This document shows, one piece after another, positions 1-9,097 of a DNA stretch of 64,000 bases (its first letter is position 1; each line of letters starts with the position of its first letter). This DNA comes from Burkholderia sp. S171 (GTDB lineage Bacteria; Pseudomonadota; Gammaproteobacteria; Burkholderiales; Burkholderiaceae). The DNA is taken from the NCBI RefSeq assembly GCF_009766085.1, contig NZ_LMUF01000052.1, positions 428,392-492,391 of the forward strand, read 5' to 3'. The notes under the pieces were generated by a model. The model saw only the letters and a program-made list of their open reading frames with translations, searched no databases and was not told the origin of the DNA. The translations under genes were made by a program, and so were the position numbers.

Positions 1-602
1 TGGTGCCGGTACTCAAGCGTTTCATTGAACGGTTCCCGCGCGTGCGGGTGCATGTGTCCAGCAGCTACGCGAAGATGCTGATCGAAAAGATCCGCGATGG
101 CGCGCTCGACTTCGCGCTGTGTCCGCTCGCACCCCATGTCAGCGACATCGATCTCAGCATCGAGCGGATGTACCGGTCGGACGCGGGCGTAATCGCGCGC
201 AAGGGTCATCCACAAGCGCATGTCACGTCCGTGCGCGAGCTGGTGGAATGCGACTGGGTTAGCATCCGGCCCGCGGGCATTGCCGGCGGCGCGGAGAACC
301 GGCTGATCAGTCTCTTCAAGGCGGAAGCGCTTGGGGCTCCGCGAATCGTCTTCACGGCGGAGTCGTTGCTGGAAACGCTGCACATTGTTTCCGAAACCGA
401 CTGCCTGACCATCGAGCCGGCTGTACTCTCGGAGTTCAAGCTGTTTTCACCGTCGCTTGTCACCATCCCGATTCGCGAAGCGTTCGATCCGCGCGACGTT
501 TGCCTCATCAGCCGCCGCGCGTCGCCATTGACCACGGTCGCGCATGAGCTTGTGAGCATGCTCCTTTCTTACTCGCGCCTTCTGCGGGGCACGAGAGCCT
601 GA
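1..602 (+). CDS. LysR-family transcriptional regulator, C-terminal part (5' end outside window)
   Basis: The reading frame is open from the first base and ends at TGA 600-602. Only the LysR substrate-binding (periplasmic-binding-protein-like) domain is present; the N-terminal winged HTH must lie upstream of the window. Aligned by eye it is about four-fifths identical to the complete LysR protein at 3165-4082, sharing blocks such as AKMLIEKIRDG, DFALCPLAP and DPRDVCLISRR. It is therefore a paralogue of that regulator, and the pair brackets the desuccinylase and ornithine cyclodeaminase genes. It lies in the same direction as, and about 140 bases before, the desuccinylase gene. Its effector is unknown; an amino acid or N-acyl amino acid is a guess from context. 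Confidence 0.93.
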   Translation, partial: VPVLKRFIERFPRVRVHVSSSYAKMLIEKIRDGALDFALCPLAPHVSDIDLSIERMYRSDAGVIARKGHPQAHVTSVRELVECDWVSIRPAGIAGGAENRLISLFKAEALGAPRIVFTAESLLETLHIVSETDCLTIEPAVLSEFKLFSPSLVTIPIREAFDPRDVCLISRRASPLTTVAHELVSMLLSYSRLLRGTRA

Positions 603-631
603 TCCTGATGGCGAAACACACCCGATTTCCG

Positions 632-698
632 GTTCGTGCGGCGGGCGATCTGCCAGGCTGATCCCGATCGGTCAGGCCGCCTTCTGCGCCGCACGAAC
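632..698. repeat. 12-bp inverted repeat between lysR and the desuccinylase gene
   Basis: GTTCGTGCGGCG at 632-643 is the exact reverse complement of CGCCGCACGAAC at 687-698, with a 43-base loop that contains the small palindrome CCGATCGG. No T-run follows either arm, so a simple Rho-independent terminator is not supported. It could be a transcript-stabilising stem or a regulator site ahead of the gene starting at 746. Confidence 0.4.
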
Positions 699-745
699 TC
701 CCCGTAAGATGAACCTTGCCGCTACTACGAGCCCCTTTTCTTCCC

Positions 746-1864
746 ATGAACAGCACTTCCCATGCCTTGCCCCACGCGACCGCAGGCGCGGCGTACGCTC
801 TGACAAGTCAGCAGTTCGGTACGACTGGCTACGGCAAAAAGCTGTACATCCAGGCCGGCCTGCACGCCGATGAAACGCCGGGCGTGATGGTTGCACTCAC
901 GCTGCTCGAACAGTTGCGCCGCCTTGAAGACGACGGCAAGCTGCGTGGTGAAGTCGTGCTGGTCTGCAACGCGAATCCACTTGGACTGAGCCAGTGGTTG
1001 TTCGGCGCACCCGTCGGCCGCTTCGACTTCGCGAGTGGCCGCAACTACAACCGTGACTTCCCCATGCTTGCCGGCAAGATTGCGGCGGCGCTCGAAGGCA
1101 AGCTGACGCAAGATGCCAACGACAATCTCGTCATCATTCGCCAGGCCTGGAAAGCAGCACTGACCGCGCAGCAACCGGCCACATTATTCGACGGCTTGCA
1201 ACGCCAGCTCATGCTGTTGGCGCACGATGCGGACGTGGTGCTGGACCTGCATTGCTCACGCGAAGCCGCCATGCATATCTACACCGGCCAGGCGGTCTGG
1301 GCCGAGGCGGAACCGCTCGCGCGCTATCTTGGCGCAGTGGCCTCGCTGCTCGCGTACGACTCCGGCGCCAGCTCGTTCGATGAAGCGCAGAGCCTGACAT
1401 GGTGGCAACTGAAGCAGCGATTCGGCGCTCACTTTCCGATTCCCACCGGCACGGTGTCCGTCACGGTCGAGCATCGCGGGCAGCGTGATGTCTCGTATGA
1501 GATGGCGCGGCAGGACGCGCAGGCGATCATCGACTACCTCACGCATCAAGGCTTCATAGACGGCATTGCCCCGCCCTTGCCCGAGCTTGCCGGCCCGGCA
1601 ACCCCCCTTGCCGGCAGCGAACAGTTTCTCGCGCCTACGGGCGGCATCCTCGTGCATCGTGCGCAGCTTGGCGACGTGATCGAAGTGGGCCAGCCGCTCT
1701 TCGACATCATCGATGCAACCACGGGCGAGACCACCACCGTCCACAGCAAAACCAGCGGCGTGTTCTACATGCGCCGCGACGTGCGTTTCGTGAAGCACGG
1801 CGATCCGCTTGGCCGCGTCACGGGTGCCACGCCTCAACGCACCGGCAAGCTGCTCGGCGCCTGA
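746..1864 (+). CDS. Succinylglutamate desuccinylase/aspartoacylase-family (M14-like) hydrolase
   Basis: This 372-aa protein is a zinc carboxypeptidase-fold amidohydrolase that would remove an acyl group from an N-acyl amino acid or similar amide. The zinc motif HADE is visible (H40 and E43 in GLHADETPG), and a second histidine follows in LDLHCSRE, as expected for M14 AstE/AspA relatives. The C-terminal third (from about residue 290) is a small beta-rich domain typical of this group. I chose ATG 746 rather than the frame's first possible start at 716 because residues before MNSTSH look unlike the family. It is followed by ornithine cyclodeaminase after about 80 bases, suggesting one transcript that frees an amino acid and then deaminates it. 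The exact substrate cannot be read from the sequence. Confidence 0.85.
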   Translation: MNSTSHALPHATAGAAYALTSQQFGTTGYGKKLYIQAGLHADETPGVMVALTLLEQLRRLEDDGKLRGEVVLVCNANPLGLSQWLFGAPVGRFDFASGRNYNRDFPMLAGKIAAALEGKLTQDANDNLVIIRQAWKAALTAQQPATLFDGLQRQLMLLAHDADVVLDLHCSREAAMHIYTGQAVWAEAEPLARYLGAVASLLAYDSGASSFDEAQSLTWWQLKQRFGAHFPIPTGTVSVTVEHRGQRDVSYEMARQDAQAIIDYLTHQGFIDGIAPPLPELAGPATPLAGSEQFLAPTGGILVHRAQLGDVIEVGQPLFDIIDATTGETTTVHSKTSGVFYMRRDVRFVKHGDPLGRVTGATPQRTGKLLGA

Positions 1865-1946
1865 CTTCCGAGCTTCGGTAAAACGCAACGCACACCACCA
1901 CACCCATGTAGCCCCTCAAGTTCATTTCATCGTTCAGGAACACACC

Positions 1947-3017
1947 ATGACTCGATATATCGACGTCAACGACATCAGGCAACTGCTTCGCAACATCGGC
2001 CCGGAAACCTTCATCCACACCCTTGCCGACTACATCCGCGCCGACTACCTGCGCTGGCCTCAGTTTGATAAATCGCCGCGCACGGCGGCGCATTCGCCCG
2101 AGGGTGTCATTGAACTGATGCCCGTTGCCGATCACACGCTCTACGGCTTCAAGTATGTGAACGGGCATCCCAACAATACCCGCGCCAACATGCTGACCGT
2201 GATGGCATTCGGCGTACTCGCCGATGTCGCCACCGGTGTCCCCCTGCTGCTCAGCGAGTTCACCATCATGACGGCGCTGCGCACGGCCGCAACCTCCGCG
2301 CTCGCCGCAAGCGTCCTTGCGCGGCCGGGATCGAAGTCGATGGCATTGATCGGCAACGGCGCTCAAAGCGAGTTCCAGGCGCTGGCGTTCAAGAATATGC
2401 TGGGCATCGAGCATATTCGCGTGTTCGACACGGACCCCGCCGCCACCGAGAAACTCATCCGCAACCTGTCCGGCATCAAGGGGCTGACGCTCACGCGCGC
2501 GGCATCGATACGCGAGGCCGTGCAAGGCGCAGACATTGTCACCACCGTCACCGCCGATAAAACCAACGCGACCATTCTCACGCCCGACATGATTGAAGCG
2601 GGGATGCATATCAACGCCGTGGGCGGCGATTGCCCCGGCAAGACCGAGTTGCATGCCGACGTGCTGAACGGCGCCCGCGTGATGGTGGAGTTCGAACCGC
2701 AGACGCGCATTGAAGGCGACATCCAGCAGCTTCCCGTCGACTCGCCCGTGATCGAATTCTGGCGTGTGCTGGCCGGGGAAGTGCAAGGCCGCGAATCAAA
2801 CGCACAGGTGACCGTATTCGATTCAGTCGGGTTCGCGCTGGAAGATTTTTCGGCGCTGCGCTACCTGAACGATCTTGTGCGCACCGAGGGAATTGGCACA
2901 CGGATCGACCTGATCGCGCAGCCGTCGAACTGCAAGGACCTCTACTCGCTCGTTGCATCGCCCAGCTCTGCTGCTGAAAGCGGCGAACGCTTACAAGGTC
3001 TCTTTCAGGCCGCCTGA
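1947..3017 (+). CDS. Ornithine cyclodeaminase
   Basis: This 356-aa protein would convert L-ornithine to L-proline and ammonia using bound NAD+, in the cytosol. Key residues fall at the positions known for the Pseudomonas putida enzyme: K69 in FKYVNGHP, R112 in MTALRTAAT, the dinucleotide loop GNGAQ at 136-140, and catalytic D228 in AVGGDCPGK. This makes a true cyclodeaminase more likely than a mere mu-crystallin homologue. Start ATG 1947 is preferred because it aligns with the family start; the frame is open further upstream to 1809, overlapping the previous gene. Together with the preceding M14 hydrolase it may form a pathway for an N-acylated ornithine-like compound, which is inference. Confidence 0.9.
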   Translation: MTRYIDVNDIRQLLRNIGPETFIHTLADYIRADYLRWPQFDKSPRTAAHSPEGVIELMPVADHTLYGFKYVNGHPNNTRANMLTVMAFGVLADVATGVPLLLSEFTIMTALRTAATSALAASVLARPGSKSMALIGNGAQSEFQALAFKNMLGIEHIRVFDTDPAATEKLIRNLSGIKGLTLTRAASIREAVQGADIVTTVTADKTNATILTPDMIEAGMHINAVGGDCPGKTELHADVLNGARVMVEFEPQTRIEGDIQQLPVDSPVIEFWRVLAGEVQGRESNAQVTVFDSVGFALEDFSALRYLNDLVRTEGIGTRIDLIAQPSNCKDLYSLVASPSSAAESGERLQGLFQAA

Positions 3018-3164
3018 GATAGTCAGGCAACGGGGCATCGAGATTCAGCGGTACACGTTGGCTTTCTGGAAGGCTATGCTTGGCACATGCCGAACGCATC
3101 GTTCCCGCCGGTCGGCATCGCATAGGACCGGGCGAGCGTTGCACTTATTCCAGAGGGTTTTTTC

Positions 3165-4082
3165 ATGACGTTGATCCAGCTCCGGGTGTTTTGCGCGGTC
3201 GTGGAGCAAGGCAGTTTCCGTGCCGCGGCAAGAGCGCTCGACATCGGGCAAAGCACGCTGACGCAAGCCATCCAGAGCCTTGAGGCCGAACTCGGCGTGA
3301 CGCTGCTGAACCGCTCGCATCAGGGTATTAGCGTGACACCCTTGGGCGAGACGTTCCTCGTTCGCGCGAACGCGATCATTCGCGATTGCGAACGCGCGAT
3401 GCAGGACATGCAACAGTCGTCGGGAGAACCCGAAGGGCAAATCGCGCTCGGCGTTACGTCCGAGCCGCTTGCAGAATCGCTGCTGCCCGTCCTTAAACGT
3501 TTTATTGCCCGCTTCCCGCGCGTACGCGTGCATGTGACCAGCGGCTACGCGAAGATGCTGATAGAGAAGATCCGCGATGGCCGGCTCGACTTCGCGCTGT
3601 GTCCGCTCGCACCGCCCGTCAGCGACGTCGATCTCGACATAGAACGCCTCTACCGGTCGACACCCGGCGTGATCGCGCGCAAGGGTCATCCTAAGGCGCA
3701 TGCCACCTCCGTTCACGATCTGAAGGATTGCGACTGGGTCAGCATCCGGCCGGCGGGAATTGTCGGCGGGGCGGAGAACCGCCTGACCAGCCTCTTTCGC
3801 GCTGAGGGATTGGGCGAGCCCAGGATCGTTATCACGGCGGAGTCGCTGCTGGAAACGCTGCACATTGTTTGCGAATCCGACTACCTGACCATCGAGCCGC
3901 GCGTGCTGGTCGACTTGAAGCTGTTCTCGAATTCGATCGTCAATATTCCGATTCGCGAGACGTTCGATCCACGCGATGTCTGTCTTATCAGCCGGCGGTC
4001 GTCGCCGCTGACCATGGTCGCGCAGGAGCTCGCAAGCATGCTGGTGTCGTATTCGCGCTTGCTGCATGGCGCCGGTTCGTGA
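3165..4082 (+). CDS. LysR-family transcriptional regulator
   Basis: A complete 305-aa LysR protein. The N-terminal winged HTH (about residues 1-60) contains the classic pattern GSFRAAARALDIGQSTLTQA followed by an L-E-AELG dimerisation-helix start, and an effector domain follows to the C-terminus. The start ATG 3165 has a weak GAGGG ribosome site. It is transcribed in the same direction as the cyclodeaminase gene, not divergently. It is a close paralogue of the truncated LysR at the window start, so the two may cross-regulate or have split effector specificity. It converges on the serine hydrolase gene, 37 bases away. Confidence 0.93.
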   Translation: MTLIQLRVFCAVVEQGSFRAAARALDIGQSTLTQAIQSLEAELGVTLLNRSHQGISVTPLGETFLVRANAIIRDCERAMQDMQQSSGEPEGQIALGVTSEPLAESLLPVLKRFIARFPRVRVHVTSGYAKMLIEKIRDGRLDFALCPLAPPVSDVDLDIERLYRSTPGVIARKGHPKAHATSVHDLKDCDWVSIRPAGIVGGAENRLTSLFRAEGLGEPRIVITAESLLETLHIVCESDYLTIEPRVLVDLKLFSNSIVNIPIRETFDPRDVCLISRRSSPLTMVAQELASMLVSYSRLLHGAGS

Positions 4083-4119
4083 AGCGCGCCACGCGTTTAT
4101 TCTTGCTGCCGATCTCTTT

Positions 4120-5637
4120 CTAGCTCGCGAGTGAGCCGGTCAAATCCTCGTGACGCAGAGCACCGCCGTTGATATTCACTTCGCGCTTGAACGTTATCGT
4201 CTTGCCCGCGAACTCGCAGATCACGGTGTCGCGGAAAGCGGTCTCGGGGAAGATCCAGGTCATCTGCAGCCGCGTGTTATCCAGCCAGCATGCACGGGCA
4301 ACAACCGGGCTGTTATCGAAATCATAGCCATGGTGAAGATCGCTGCCGGGCATGTCGGTGCGGCCCTCCAGCCACCGGCCTAAGCCAGCCGCAATGACAT
4401 GTTTGCCCTGCGCATCGGTGAGACGAAACACGCATGTTTCGCCGGCGAATTCAAATTGCAATTCGCTCACGCCGTGGGCGTTCGGATGCATCAGGAAGCG
4501 GTCCGTTTTTCCAAGTGCGCGTGCTCCCTCCGTGACCGCGCTGGCCCGGTCGAAAGGCGCTTTCCACGGTGCCGGCGCGTCCGGACTTTGCCAGTCGGCA
4601 AGCCTCGCTTTGAGCCGCGCATCAGCAGCAGCACCGTCTTCGATGGGACCACGGAAGGCCGCCGGAAAATGCCGGTCGATAAGCGGAAACAGCTTCGCGC
4701 TGCCCTTTATCGCGCCGGTAACGGCAAGCGTTGCGCCGTGCAATGGGAACACCGTCGTCATCTGGACGAACTTGCCAATTGCGCTATACGTGCCGTCGGG
4801 CCGCGTCCACCAGTGATAGCCGTATTTCACAGGCTCGCCGTGCGCGCTGGTTGCGGCAGCGACCCAACTTTCGGGAAGTAGCCGCTTGCCCTCCCATACG
4901 CCGTTTTGCGCATGCAAGACACCCAGCTTCAACAGATCGGCGGTTCGCGCGATGAGGCCATTGCCCCCGGGATTGATGCCGTCCGGACCGATATCCCAGG
5001 ATTCGCCCTCAATGCCCATCGGCTCGAAGATTCGCGGCTTGAGATATCCATGCAGCGTCACACCCGCCGCGCGGCTCAGTATGGCCGACAACATGTAGCT
5101 GGCAGCGCTCGTGTACATGAAGGCCGTTCCCGGTTCTTGCGCGATCGGGATCTTGAAGAACTCCGCTATCCAGCTCGTGTTCAGTGATCGCCACGCTGCC
5201 CCCGATGTTTCGCCCGCGTGACCCACGCGCATCGTCAGGAGGTCTTCGACGGTTATCTCCATGAGCCAACGCTGATCCGGTTCGACGATAAGCTCGGGGA
5301 AAAACGAGACCACCTTGTCGTCGAGCTTGAGGAGACCTTCCTCGAGCGCCAGCCCGATTGCACAGGCGGTGAAACTCTTGACGACCGAGTGAAGGTTGCG
5401 CGGACGATCGGGACGATACGGCCAGCGCCAACCCTCGGCAACCACGTGGCCATTGCGGTGAAGCATGAAGGCGTGCAGGTCGAGACCGGCTGCTTCGACG
5501 TCGTTCAGAAATGCGACGATGGCATCGGCATCCACGCCGACCGTGGACGGATCGGCGCGGGTCAGACCATCGGCTTGCTGAGCCGCCATGAGGTCTGCTG
5601 CCGACGGTGCACCGCATTCCACGAAAAAGTCCGGCAT
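4120..5637 (-). CDS. Beta-lactamase-family serine hydrolase (class C/EstB-like)
   Basis: This 505-aa protein has the penicillin-binding-protein/class C beta-lactamase fold. The nucleophile motif SxxK is SVVK at residues 84-87 within NLHSVVKSF, and a Y-x-S in place of the usual YxN may be the YTS near residue 170. The N-terminal about 320 residues form the hydrolase domain; the last about 130 look like a separate beta-rich appended domain. There is no signal peptide, so a cytoplasmic esterase or amidase is more likely than a resistance enzyme. ATG 5637 is chosen because an AGGAGA ribosome site sits just upstream; the frame's more upstream start (5721) has none. It is divergent from the Gfo/Idh gene. 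Substrate unknown. Confidence 0.85.
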   Translation of the reverse strand: MPDFFVECGAPSAADLMAAQQADGLTRADPSTVGVDADAIVAFLNDVEAAGLDLHAFMLHRNGHVVAEGWRWPYRPDRPRNLHSVVKSFTACAIGLALEEGLLKLDDKVVSFFPELIVEPDQRWLMEITVEDLLTMRVGHAGETSGAAWRSLNTSWIAEFFKIPIAQEPGTAFMYTSAASYMLSAILSRAAGVTLHGYLKPRIFEPMGIEGESWDIGPDGINPGGNGLIARTADLLKLGVLHAQNGVWEGKRLLPESWVAAATSAHGEPVKYGYHWWTRPDGTYSAIGKFVQMTTVFPLHGATLAVTGAIKGSAKLFPLIDRHFPAAFRGPIEDGAAADARLKARLADWQSPDAPAPWKAPFDRASAVTEGARALGKTDRFLMHPNAHGVSELQFEFAGETCVFRLTDAQGKHVIAAGLGRWLEGRTDMPGSDLHHGYDFDNSPVVARACWLDNTRLQMTWIFPETAFRDTVICEFAGKTITFKREVNINGGALRHEDLTGSLAS

Positions 5638-5996
5638 CGTCTCTCCTGCTGTTTGAAAAATGGAATGTGGCTTCGGCCGACAGCCTGTTTTGTATTTTGC
5701 ACCCGCAGCATTTTCAGGCAAAAGGTGTGCAAATGCGCATTACCCGATGCTAGGTGCAACCGGGCGCTCAAGGAAGCCCGTTTCGACCGATCACACGCAG
5801 AAAATCAGATCACCGCTCGATTGAGAGCGATCGACCATGAATTGTCCGCCCCGTTTTTGTCGAGCTTTCGCCAATGGCACGAGGCCATTCGCGAAGGGCT
5901 TTGACACGTCCGGCTGATGGGCAAATGACAGGAACGCGCGTTGCTCGAAGCAACTCCATCGATGCTGTGAAAGCGTCACTGACCCGTGGAGCCGAC
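5638..5996. other. Intergenic region between divergent serine hydrolase and Gfo/Idh genes
   Basis: About 360 bases without a credible gene. It must hold the two divergent promoters. TTTGCAC at 5696-5702 and GTGCAAA at 5727-5733 form a 7-bp inverted repeat separated by 24 bases, a possible regulator site. I could not assign clear -35/-10 boxes. Confidence 0.5.
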
Positions 5997-7181
5997 ATGT
6001 CCCACTCGCGATTACCCGCTCAGGATTCGCCCGAAGCACGCCCGCCATTTGTCGCTGCAACGGAACGACGAGCCGCGCCTGAACTCCCTCCGCTTGCGCC
6101 TGAACGCCGCATCGGCTTCGCTGTCGTCGGCCTCGGCAGACTCAGCCTTGACTCGATCCTGCCGGCCCTCGCTTCCTGCAAGCTCTGCCGGCTTGCTGCC
6201 GTCATGACCGGCGACAAGGACAAGGGGCGTCGAATCCTGAGTCAATATGGCGCGCCGGCCGACGCCGTCTATGACTACGACGAATGGGACAAGCTCGCAC
6301 AGAACGACGACGTTCAAGTGGTCTACATCGTGACGCCCAACGGCCTGCATCACGAACAAGTGAAACAAGCGGCGCGCGCGGCCAAGCATGTGCTGTGCGA
6401 AAAACCGCTAAGCAATACGTCAGCCGAAGCGCTTGAGATGGTGCGCGCCTGCGCGGAGGCCGGCGTGATGTTGATGGTCGCGTACCGGCTGCAATACGAA
6501 CCACATAATCGCGACATCGCCAAGCTCGTCAGGTCGGGCGAATTTGGGAGCTTGAAACTCATAGAAGCGCACAACGGCCAGGTGCAGGACGAAGCAAGTC
6601 AGTGGCGCCACCAGCGTGATCTGGCCGGCGGTGGTTCGTTACCGGATATCGGTCTTTATTGCCTTAACTTCGCGCGCTTTGTCACGGGCGAGGAACCGGC
6701 CGAGGTAATGGCCTGGATCTGGAGCACGCCAGGCGACCCGCGCTTCACCGAGGTTGAAGAGAATGTCGCGTGGCAGATGCGGTTTCCTTCCGGCGTTGTA
6801 GGGCGCTTCTCGTCAGCTTACGACGCGCATGAATCCCGCAACGCCCGGCTGTACTTTCAGAAGGCCAGCGTCAAGCTGGACCCCGCTTTTTCTTATAAAG
6901 GCATACGGCTTTACGTCACTCACCGGTCTGCAGCCCGGGAAGATGTGGAGGTCATGGAGGAGCGGGTTTCCGAAGACAAAAACCAGTTCGGTACAGAAAT
7001 GGATCACATGGCCGAATGCGTGTTGACTGGCCGCCAACCCGGGACGCCCGGAGAAGAAGGCCTGCAGGACCAGCGCATCATGGAAGCAATCTATCGGTCC
7101 GCCGCGGACAATCGCCCGGTCTTGTTAGAACCCATTGCGGGGCCGGACGCATTTCGCGATCCCCGCTTCTCCGAAGAGTAG
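5997..7181 (+). CDS. Gfo/Idh/MocA-family NAD(P)-dependent oxidoreductase
   Basis: A 394-aa sugar-dehydrogenase-type protein. The N-terminal Rossmann domain begins near residue 35 with FAVVGLGRLSLDSILPAL and reaches the family hallmark CEKPLSN, whose lysine is catalytic. The C-terminal domain carries the GGGSLPDIGLYCLN segment typical of glucose-fructose oxidoreductase relatives. It has no obvious Tat signal, so unlike periplasmic Gfo it is probably cytoplasmic. ATG 5997 is the chosen start; the frame is open upstream to 5874 without a family-like sequence. The DMT transporter gene follows after 10 bases and is probably cotranscribed. Which sugar or cyclitol it oxidises cannot be told. Confidence 0.9.
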   Translation: MSHSRLPAQDSPEARPPFVAATERRAAPELPPLAPERRIGFAVVGLGRLSLDSILPALASCKLCRLAAVMTGDKDKGRRILSQYGAPADAVYDYDEWDKLAQNDDVQVVYIVTPNGLHHEQVKQAARAAKHVLCEKPLSNTSAEALEMVRACAEAGVMLMVAYRLQYEPHNRDIAKLVRSGEFGSLKLIEAHNGQVQDEASQWRHQRDLAGGGSLPDIGLYCLNFARFVTGEEPAEVMAWIWSTPGDPRFTEVEENVAWQMRFPSGVVGRFSSAYDAHESRNARLYFQKASVKLDPAFSYKGIRLYVTHRSAAREDVEVMEERVSEDKNQFGTEMDHMAECVLTGRQPGTPGEEGLQDQRIMEAIYRSAADNRPVLLEPIAGPDAFRDPRFSEE

Positions 7182-7191
7182 GGAGCCATCC

Positions 7192-7638
7192 GTGCACTGG
7201 CTCCTGGGTCTCTTCGCGGTGCTCGCCGGCATCTCCAATCCGCTGCAATCTGGCAGCAATTCGGCGTTGCTCAAGACGACGCAGGCACCGATTGTTGCCG
7301 CGTTCATTGTTTATGCAATTGGCGCGCTTTGTCTGCTCGGCTGCATTCCGTTCCTTGGATTTCAGCTCAAGGCCACGGCCGCGAAACTAACCGATGTACC
7401 CTGGTGGGCGTATATAGGCGGCATCTGCAATGCGCTGTTCCTGATGTGCTCGCTGCTGATTACCAAAAAGCTCGGCTCCGCTACATTCACTACCGTTGTC
7501 GTGATCTCGGCCGTTATTACTTCGGTGCTGCTGGATCATTTCGGCTTGATGGGATTCGAGGTGCGGCCTGCGACTGGGCTTCGGATTATGGGTGCGGGGT
7601 TATCAGTGATCGGCGTGGTGCTGATCGCTGTTTTCTAG
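7192..7638 (+). CDS. Small DMT-family transporter (DUF606/YdcZ type)
   Basis: This 148-aa integral membrane protein has about five hydrophobic segments and the N-terminal pattern GISNPLQSGSNSALLK that is characteristic of the DUF606 half-size drug/metabolite transporter family. Half-size members usually work as dimers. GTG 7192 is chosen because a TAGGGA ribosome site lies 6 bases upstream and the protein then begins at the conserved first helix; an ATG at 7135 would fuse it to unrelated residues overlapping the preceding gene. It probably exports or imports a small metabolite linked to the Gfo/Idh enzyme, which is inference from operon position only. Confidence 0.85.
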   Translation: MHWLLGLFAVLAGISNPLQSGSNSALLKTTQAPIVAAFIVYAIGALCLLGCIPFLGFQLKATAAKLTDVPWWAYIGGICNALFLMCSLLITKKLGSATFTTVVVISAVITSVLLDHFGLMGFEVRPATGLRIMGAGLSVIGVVLIAVF

Positions 7639-7692
7639 TAGCTCCTTCGCATGATACGTAATCCTCATATTTTATTACTTTCCTGACGAGTC

Positions 7693-7710
7693 GCCGCTGA
7701 GTTTAGCGGC
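7693..7710. terminator. Hairpin between convergent genes
   Basis: GCCGCT 7693-7698 and AGCGGC 7705-7710 form a 6-bp GC-rich stem with a 6-base loop in the 87-base gap between the convergent DMT transporter and lyase genes. Neither strand has a clean T-run directly after it, so termination is only suggested by position. Confidence 0.35.
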
Positions 7711-7725
7711 CACCCGATTCATTCC

Positions 7726-9075
7726 TCAAGCTGTCCCGTTAGCCACCGCACGCGCCATGTGCGCAGCAGCGCCAAGGTAATTCGCGGGATCGGTCAGCGC
7801 TCGCAATTCAGCCTCTCCAAAACTTTCGCGGATCTGCGTGTTTTCAATCAGCACATCATGCAAGGTCCGGCCGTTTTCAATGGCAATGCGGCACGCGTCA
7901 TAAACCACATCATGCGCATGCTGGCGCCCGATTGCCGGAGCGAGTCCCATCATCACGGCTTCCGCCACGATCAATCCACCCGTTAAATCCAGGTTCTTTC
8001 GCATTTTTTCGCTGTCGACCTGCAGCCCGCGCAACATGAAGTTGGCCTGGAAAAGCGCGCTCGCGGCGAGCAGGAAACTCTCCGGTACCGCGCTCCATTC
8101 GAGATGCCACGGTCCTGTTGCACGCTCGAAGTCGTGCATCATGGCGTCGAGCATAAGCGCCGCCCGCTCACGCAGCATCTTCGCGGCCGCGAACATCAGT
8201 TCACTCGAAATCGGATTGCGCTTCTGCGGCATGGTGGAGCTTGCGCCGCGCCCCGGGACGAACGGTTCGGCCACTTCGCCGAATTCCGACGCAGCCATCA
8301 TCATCACGTCGAGCGCAATCTTTCCGAGCGACCCGCCAATACTTGCCAGCAGCGACACGAGTTCGTTCAAGCCATCGCGGGCAACATGCCAGGTGATCTC
8401 GGGATTGCGCAAACCCAATTCTTCCGCAAGCAACCTGCGCGTTTCCAGCGCTCTTTCCGGGTCACCCAACGAAGCAAGCGTGCCCGCCGCGCCGCCGAAC
8501 TCAACCATCAGCGCGCGCGCTTTCGCCTGCTGAAGACGCTCCGCATGACGGTTCAGTGCCGATAACCAGACAGCCGCGCGAAAACCAAACGTCACCGGCA
8601 GCGCATGTTGCAAGTGCGTGCGTCCGGCCGTTACCGTATCGGCATGCTTGAGAGCCAGTTCGCGCAAAGCCTCGCGGACGTCGTCCAGTTGTTTTTCGAT
8701 GATCGTCACGCCGCGCGCACATTGCAGCATGGTGGCCGTGTCCATGATGTCCTGCGTCGTCGCGCCCCAGTGCAGGTAGCGGCCGGCCTCGCCGCACATC
8801 TCGCTCACCTGTTTGACGAGCGGCAGGATGGGATAGCCGACAATCTCCGTCTCATGACGCAGTGCGTCCAGGTCAAGCTTCGTAAAGTCGGCTCGCGCAG
8901 TGATCTCGCGCGCGGCCTCCTCGGGAATCAAGCCGGACTTCGCTTGCGCCCGTGCGAGCGCGGTCTCAGTGTCAATGCAGCGCTGAAGATACGCCTCGTC
9001 CGAGAACACCTCACGCATCTCGGGCGTGCCGAACATGTCGCGGAAAAGTACCGAGTCGAAAACTGTAGTTGCCAT
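7726..9075 (-). CDS. Class-II fumarase/aspartase-superfamily lyase (3-carboxymuconate cycloisomerase / adenylosuccinate lyase-like)
   Basis: A 449-aa all-helical lyase. The superfamily signature is present as GASSTMPQKRNP near residue 276, and HWGATTQDIMDT near residue 97 corresponds to the second conserved region. Sequence style is closest to PcaB-type cycloisomerases and their uncharacterised relatives rather than housekeeping PurB. ATG 9075 is preferred over 9090 because an AGGAGA site lies just upstream. The gene lies 22 bases after the tartrate dehydratase-like gene on the same strand. A role in cleaving or cyclising a dicarboxylic intermediate fits the neighbouring symporter and dehydratase, but the reaction is not determined. 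Confidence 0.85.
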   Translation of the reverse strand: MATTVFDSVLFRDMFGTPEMREVFSDEAYLQRCIDTETALARAQAKSGLIPEEAAREITARADFTKLDLDALRHETEIVGYPILPLVKQVSEMCGEAGRYLHWGATTQDIMDTATMLQCARGVTIIEKQLDDVREALRELALKHADTVTAGRTHLQHALPVTFGFRAAVWLSALNRHAERLQQAKARALMVEFGGAAGTLASLGDPERALETRRLLAEELGLRNPEITWHVARDGLNELVSLLASIGGSLGKIALDVMMMAASEFGEVAEPFVPGRGASSTMPQKRNPISSELMFAAAKMLRERAALMLDAMMHDFERATGPWHLEWSAVPESFLLAASALFQANFMLRGLQVDSEKMRKNLDLTGGLIVAEAVMMGLAPAIGRQHAHDVVYDACRIAIENGRTLHDVLIENTQIRESFGEAELRALTDPANYLGAAAHMARAVANGTA

Positions 9076-9097
9076 AACCTCTCCTTCCATTCTTCAA

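Noticed and set aside
4120-5637. Calling the SxxK protein an antibiotic-resistance beta-lactamase
   Set aside because: No signal peptide, an extra C-terminal domain, and a catabolic neighbourhood point to an esterase/amidase-like hydrolase.
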